Shown in pieces: positions 63,184 to 64,000 of a DNA stretch of 64,000 bases. A program made the translations under genes and the position numbers. Within the stretch, counting starts at the first letter, position 1; the number at the start of each line of letters is the position of its first letter. Source of the stretch: Kitasatospora sp. GAS204B (lineage in GTDB: Bacteria > Actinomycetota > Actinomycetes > Streptomycetales > Streptomycetaceae); contig NZ_JARZAG010000011.1 of the NCBI RefSeq assembly GCF_029892155.1, positions 62,001 through 126,000 of the forward strand. Direction: 5' to 3'. The notes under the pieces were generated by a model. That model was given only the letters and a program-made list of their open reading frames with translations. It was not told the origin of the DNA and did not search any database.

Positions 63184-64000
63184 ATGTCCGCATCCAGCAC
63201 CCCCGAGAGCCCCTTGATCGAGACCCCCGAGCGAATCGCGCTGCGCAAGGCGGTGGGTGACCTCGGCCGCCGCTACGGATCGCCCTACTTCCTGGCCAAG
63301 GCTCGTGCCGGCGAGCACACCGACGAACTCTGGTCCGAGGCCGGCAAGCTGGGCTTCCTTGGCGTCAACCTCCCCGAGGAGTACGGCGGTGGGGGCGCCG
63401 GCGTCTACGAGCTGTCGATCGTCCTGGAGGAACTGGGCACCGTCGGCTGCCCGTTGCTGATGCTGGTGGTCTCCCCGGCGATCTGCGGCACGATCCTGGC
63501 CCGGTTCGGCACCGAGGAGCAGAAGCGCGCCTGGCTGCCCGCCCTGGCCGACGGCAGTCGCCGGATGGCCTTCGCGATCACCGAGCCGGACGCCGGCTCC
63601 AACTCGCACAAGCTGTCCACCGTGGCCAAGCGCGACGGCGCGGACTGGATCCTGAACGGCCGCAAGGTGTTCATCTCGGGCCTCGACGGCGCCGACGCCG
63701 TGCTGGTGGTCGGCCGCACCGCCGACGCTCGCACCGGCAAGCTGAAGCCCGCGCTGTTCATCGTGCCGCGCCAGACCCCGGGCTTCGAGTACCGCCCGAT
63801 CCCGATGGAACTCCTCTCGCCCGAGCGGCAGTTCCAGGTCTTCCTGGACGACGTCCGGCTGCCCGCCGACGCCCTGGTGGGCGACGAGAACGCCGGCCTG
63901 CAGCAGCTCTTCGCCGGGCTCAACCCGGAGCGGATCATGACCGCCGCCTTCTCGCTCGGGGTAGCCCGCCAGGCTCTGAACACGGCCGTCGAGTACGCCA
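63184..64000 (+). CDS. Acyl-CoA dehydrogenase, 3' end outside the window
   Basis: The first 272 residues of an FAD-dependent acyl-CoA dehydrogenase (AtuD/LiuA-like by position). Visible motifs: GFLGVNLPEEYGGGG, AFAITEPDAGSNS (flavin and substrate contacts), LNGRKVFISG and VRLPADALVGDENAGLQQL. The catalytic glutamate and C-terminal helical bundle lie beyond the end. It begins after TGACCGGAGG, 17 bases downstream of the carboxylase gene, in one operon. It would introduce the double bond before carboxylation of a branched acyl-CoA. Confidence 0.9.
   Translation, partial: MSASSTPESPLIETPERIALRKAVGDLGRRYGSPYFLAKARAGEHTDELWSEAGKLGFLGVNLPEEYGGGGAGVYELSIVLEELGTVGCPLLMLVVSPAICGTILARFGTEEQKRAWLPALADGSRRMAFAITEPDAGSNSHKLSTVAKRDGADWILNGRKVFISGLDGADAVLVVGRTADARTGKLKPALFIVPRQTPGFEYRPIPMELLSPERQFQVFLDDVRLPADALVGDENAGLQQLFAGLNPERIMTAAFSLGVARQALNTAVEYA

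Overview
This is a GC-rich actinobacterial chromosome segment, most likely from a Streptomycetaceae member (Streptomyces, Kitasatospora or Streptacidiphilus-like). The evidence is the strong G/C bias at third codon positions, frequent GTG/TTG starts, several apparently leaderless promoters, a complete conservon (histidine kinase, roadblock, DUF742, GTPase, P450), an AfsR-type regulator and a Streptomyces-style type VII secretion locus. I see no rRNA, tRNA or CRISPR array. Genus and species cannot be fixed from the window.

Layout. 1-1.9 kb: the 3' part of a zinc alcohol dehydrogenase, then a PF04072-type methyltransferase. 2.2-12.1 kb: a compact type VII secretion (T7SS/ESX) locus. A membrane-anchored ricin-B protein diverges from a plus-strand operon of WXG100 protein, EccC ATPase, second WXG100 protein, a hydrophobic 500-residue cargo candidate and two unknown proteins. 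12.2-15.7 kb: a LuxR-HTH gene and a large AfsR-type regulator meet tail to tail. 16.7-22 kb: a methyltransferase, a small barrel protein, NADP-glutamate dehydrogenase and a PAS/GAF/PP2C phosphatase. 22-26 kb: a redox cluster (NTF2-like, SDR, MDR, SDR) diverging from a MarR regulator. 26-31 kb: exonuclease III, a DasR-like GntR regulator with a near-perfect dre operator, a ROK regulator, a methyltransferase and a GNAT.

30.9-39.3 kb carries biotin synthesis: bioB-bioA-bioD on the minus strand, a membrane-anchored protein, a large Ski2-like helicase, then bioF on the plus strand. bioF is followed by degenerate copies of its own 3' end and a 32-bp minisatellite, into which a convergent MFS gene runs. 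41-47 kb: an enoyl-CoA hydratase, a GNAT, the threonine-degradation pair tdh-kbl, a LysR and a Gfo/Idh oxidoreductase. 47-51.5 kb is the conservon, whose P450 lacks the ExxR motif as in the CYP157 family. 51.5-57.6 kb is accessory: decayed gene pieces, short repeats, a lipoprotein, a Clp_N protein, an SDR/LysR pair, a VOC protein and a stand-alone SLATT membrane protein. 57.6 kb to the end is an Atu/Liu-type acyl-CoA catabolic operon: AtuA-like protein, carboxyltransferase, biotin carboxylase/BCCP and acyl-CoA dehydrogenase (cut by the window). It is interrupted by a 158-bp inverted-repeat element.

How the genes connect. The biotin genes supply the cofactor used by the biotin-dependent carboxylase at the right end. 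The T7SS genes look co-transcribed, with start/stop overlaps, and are bordered by two regulators. The conservon genes overlap or nearly abut and form one membrane-associated signalling unit. Several intergenic regions hold palindromes, tandem repeats or gene remnants that the genes do not explain; these are listed as findings.
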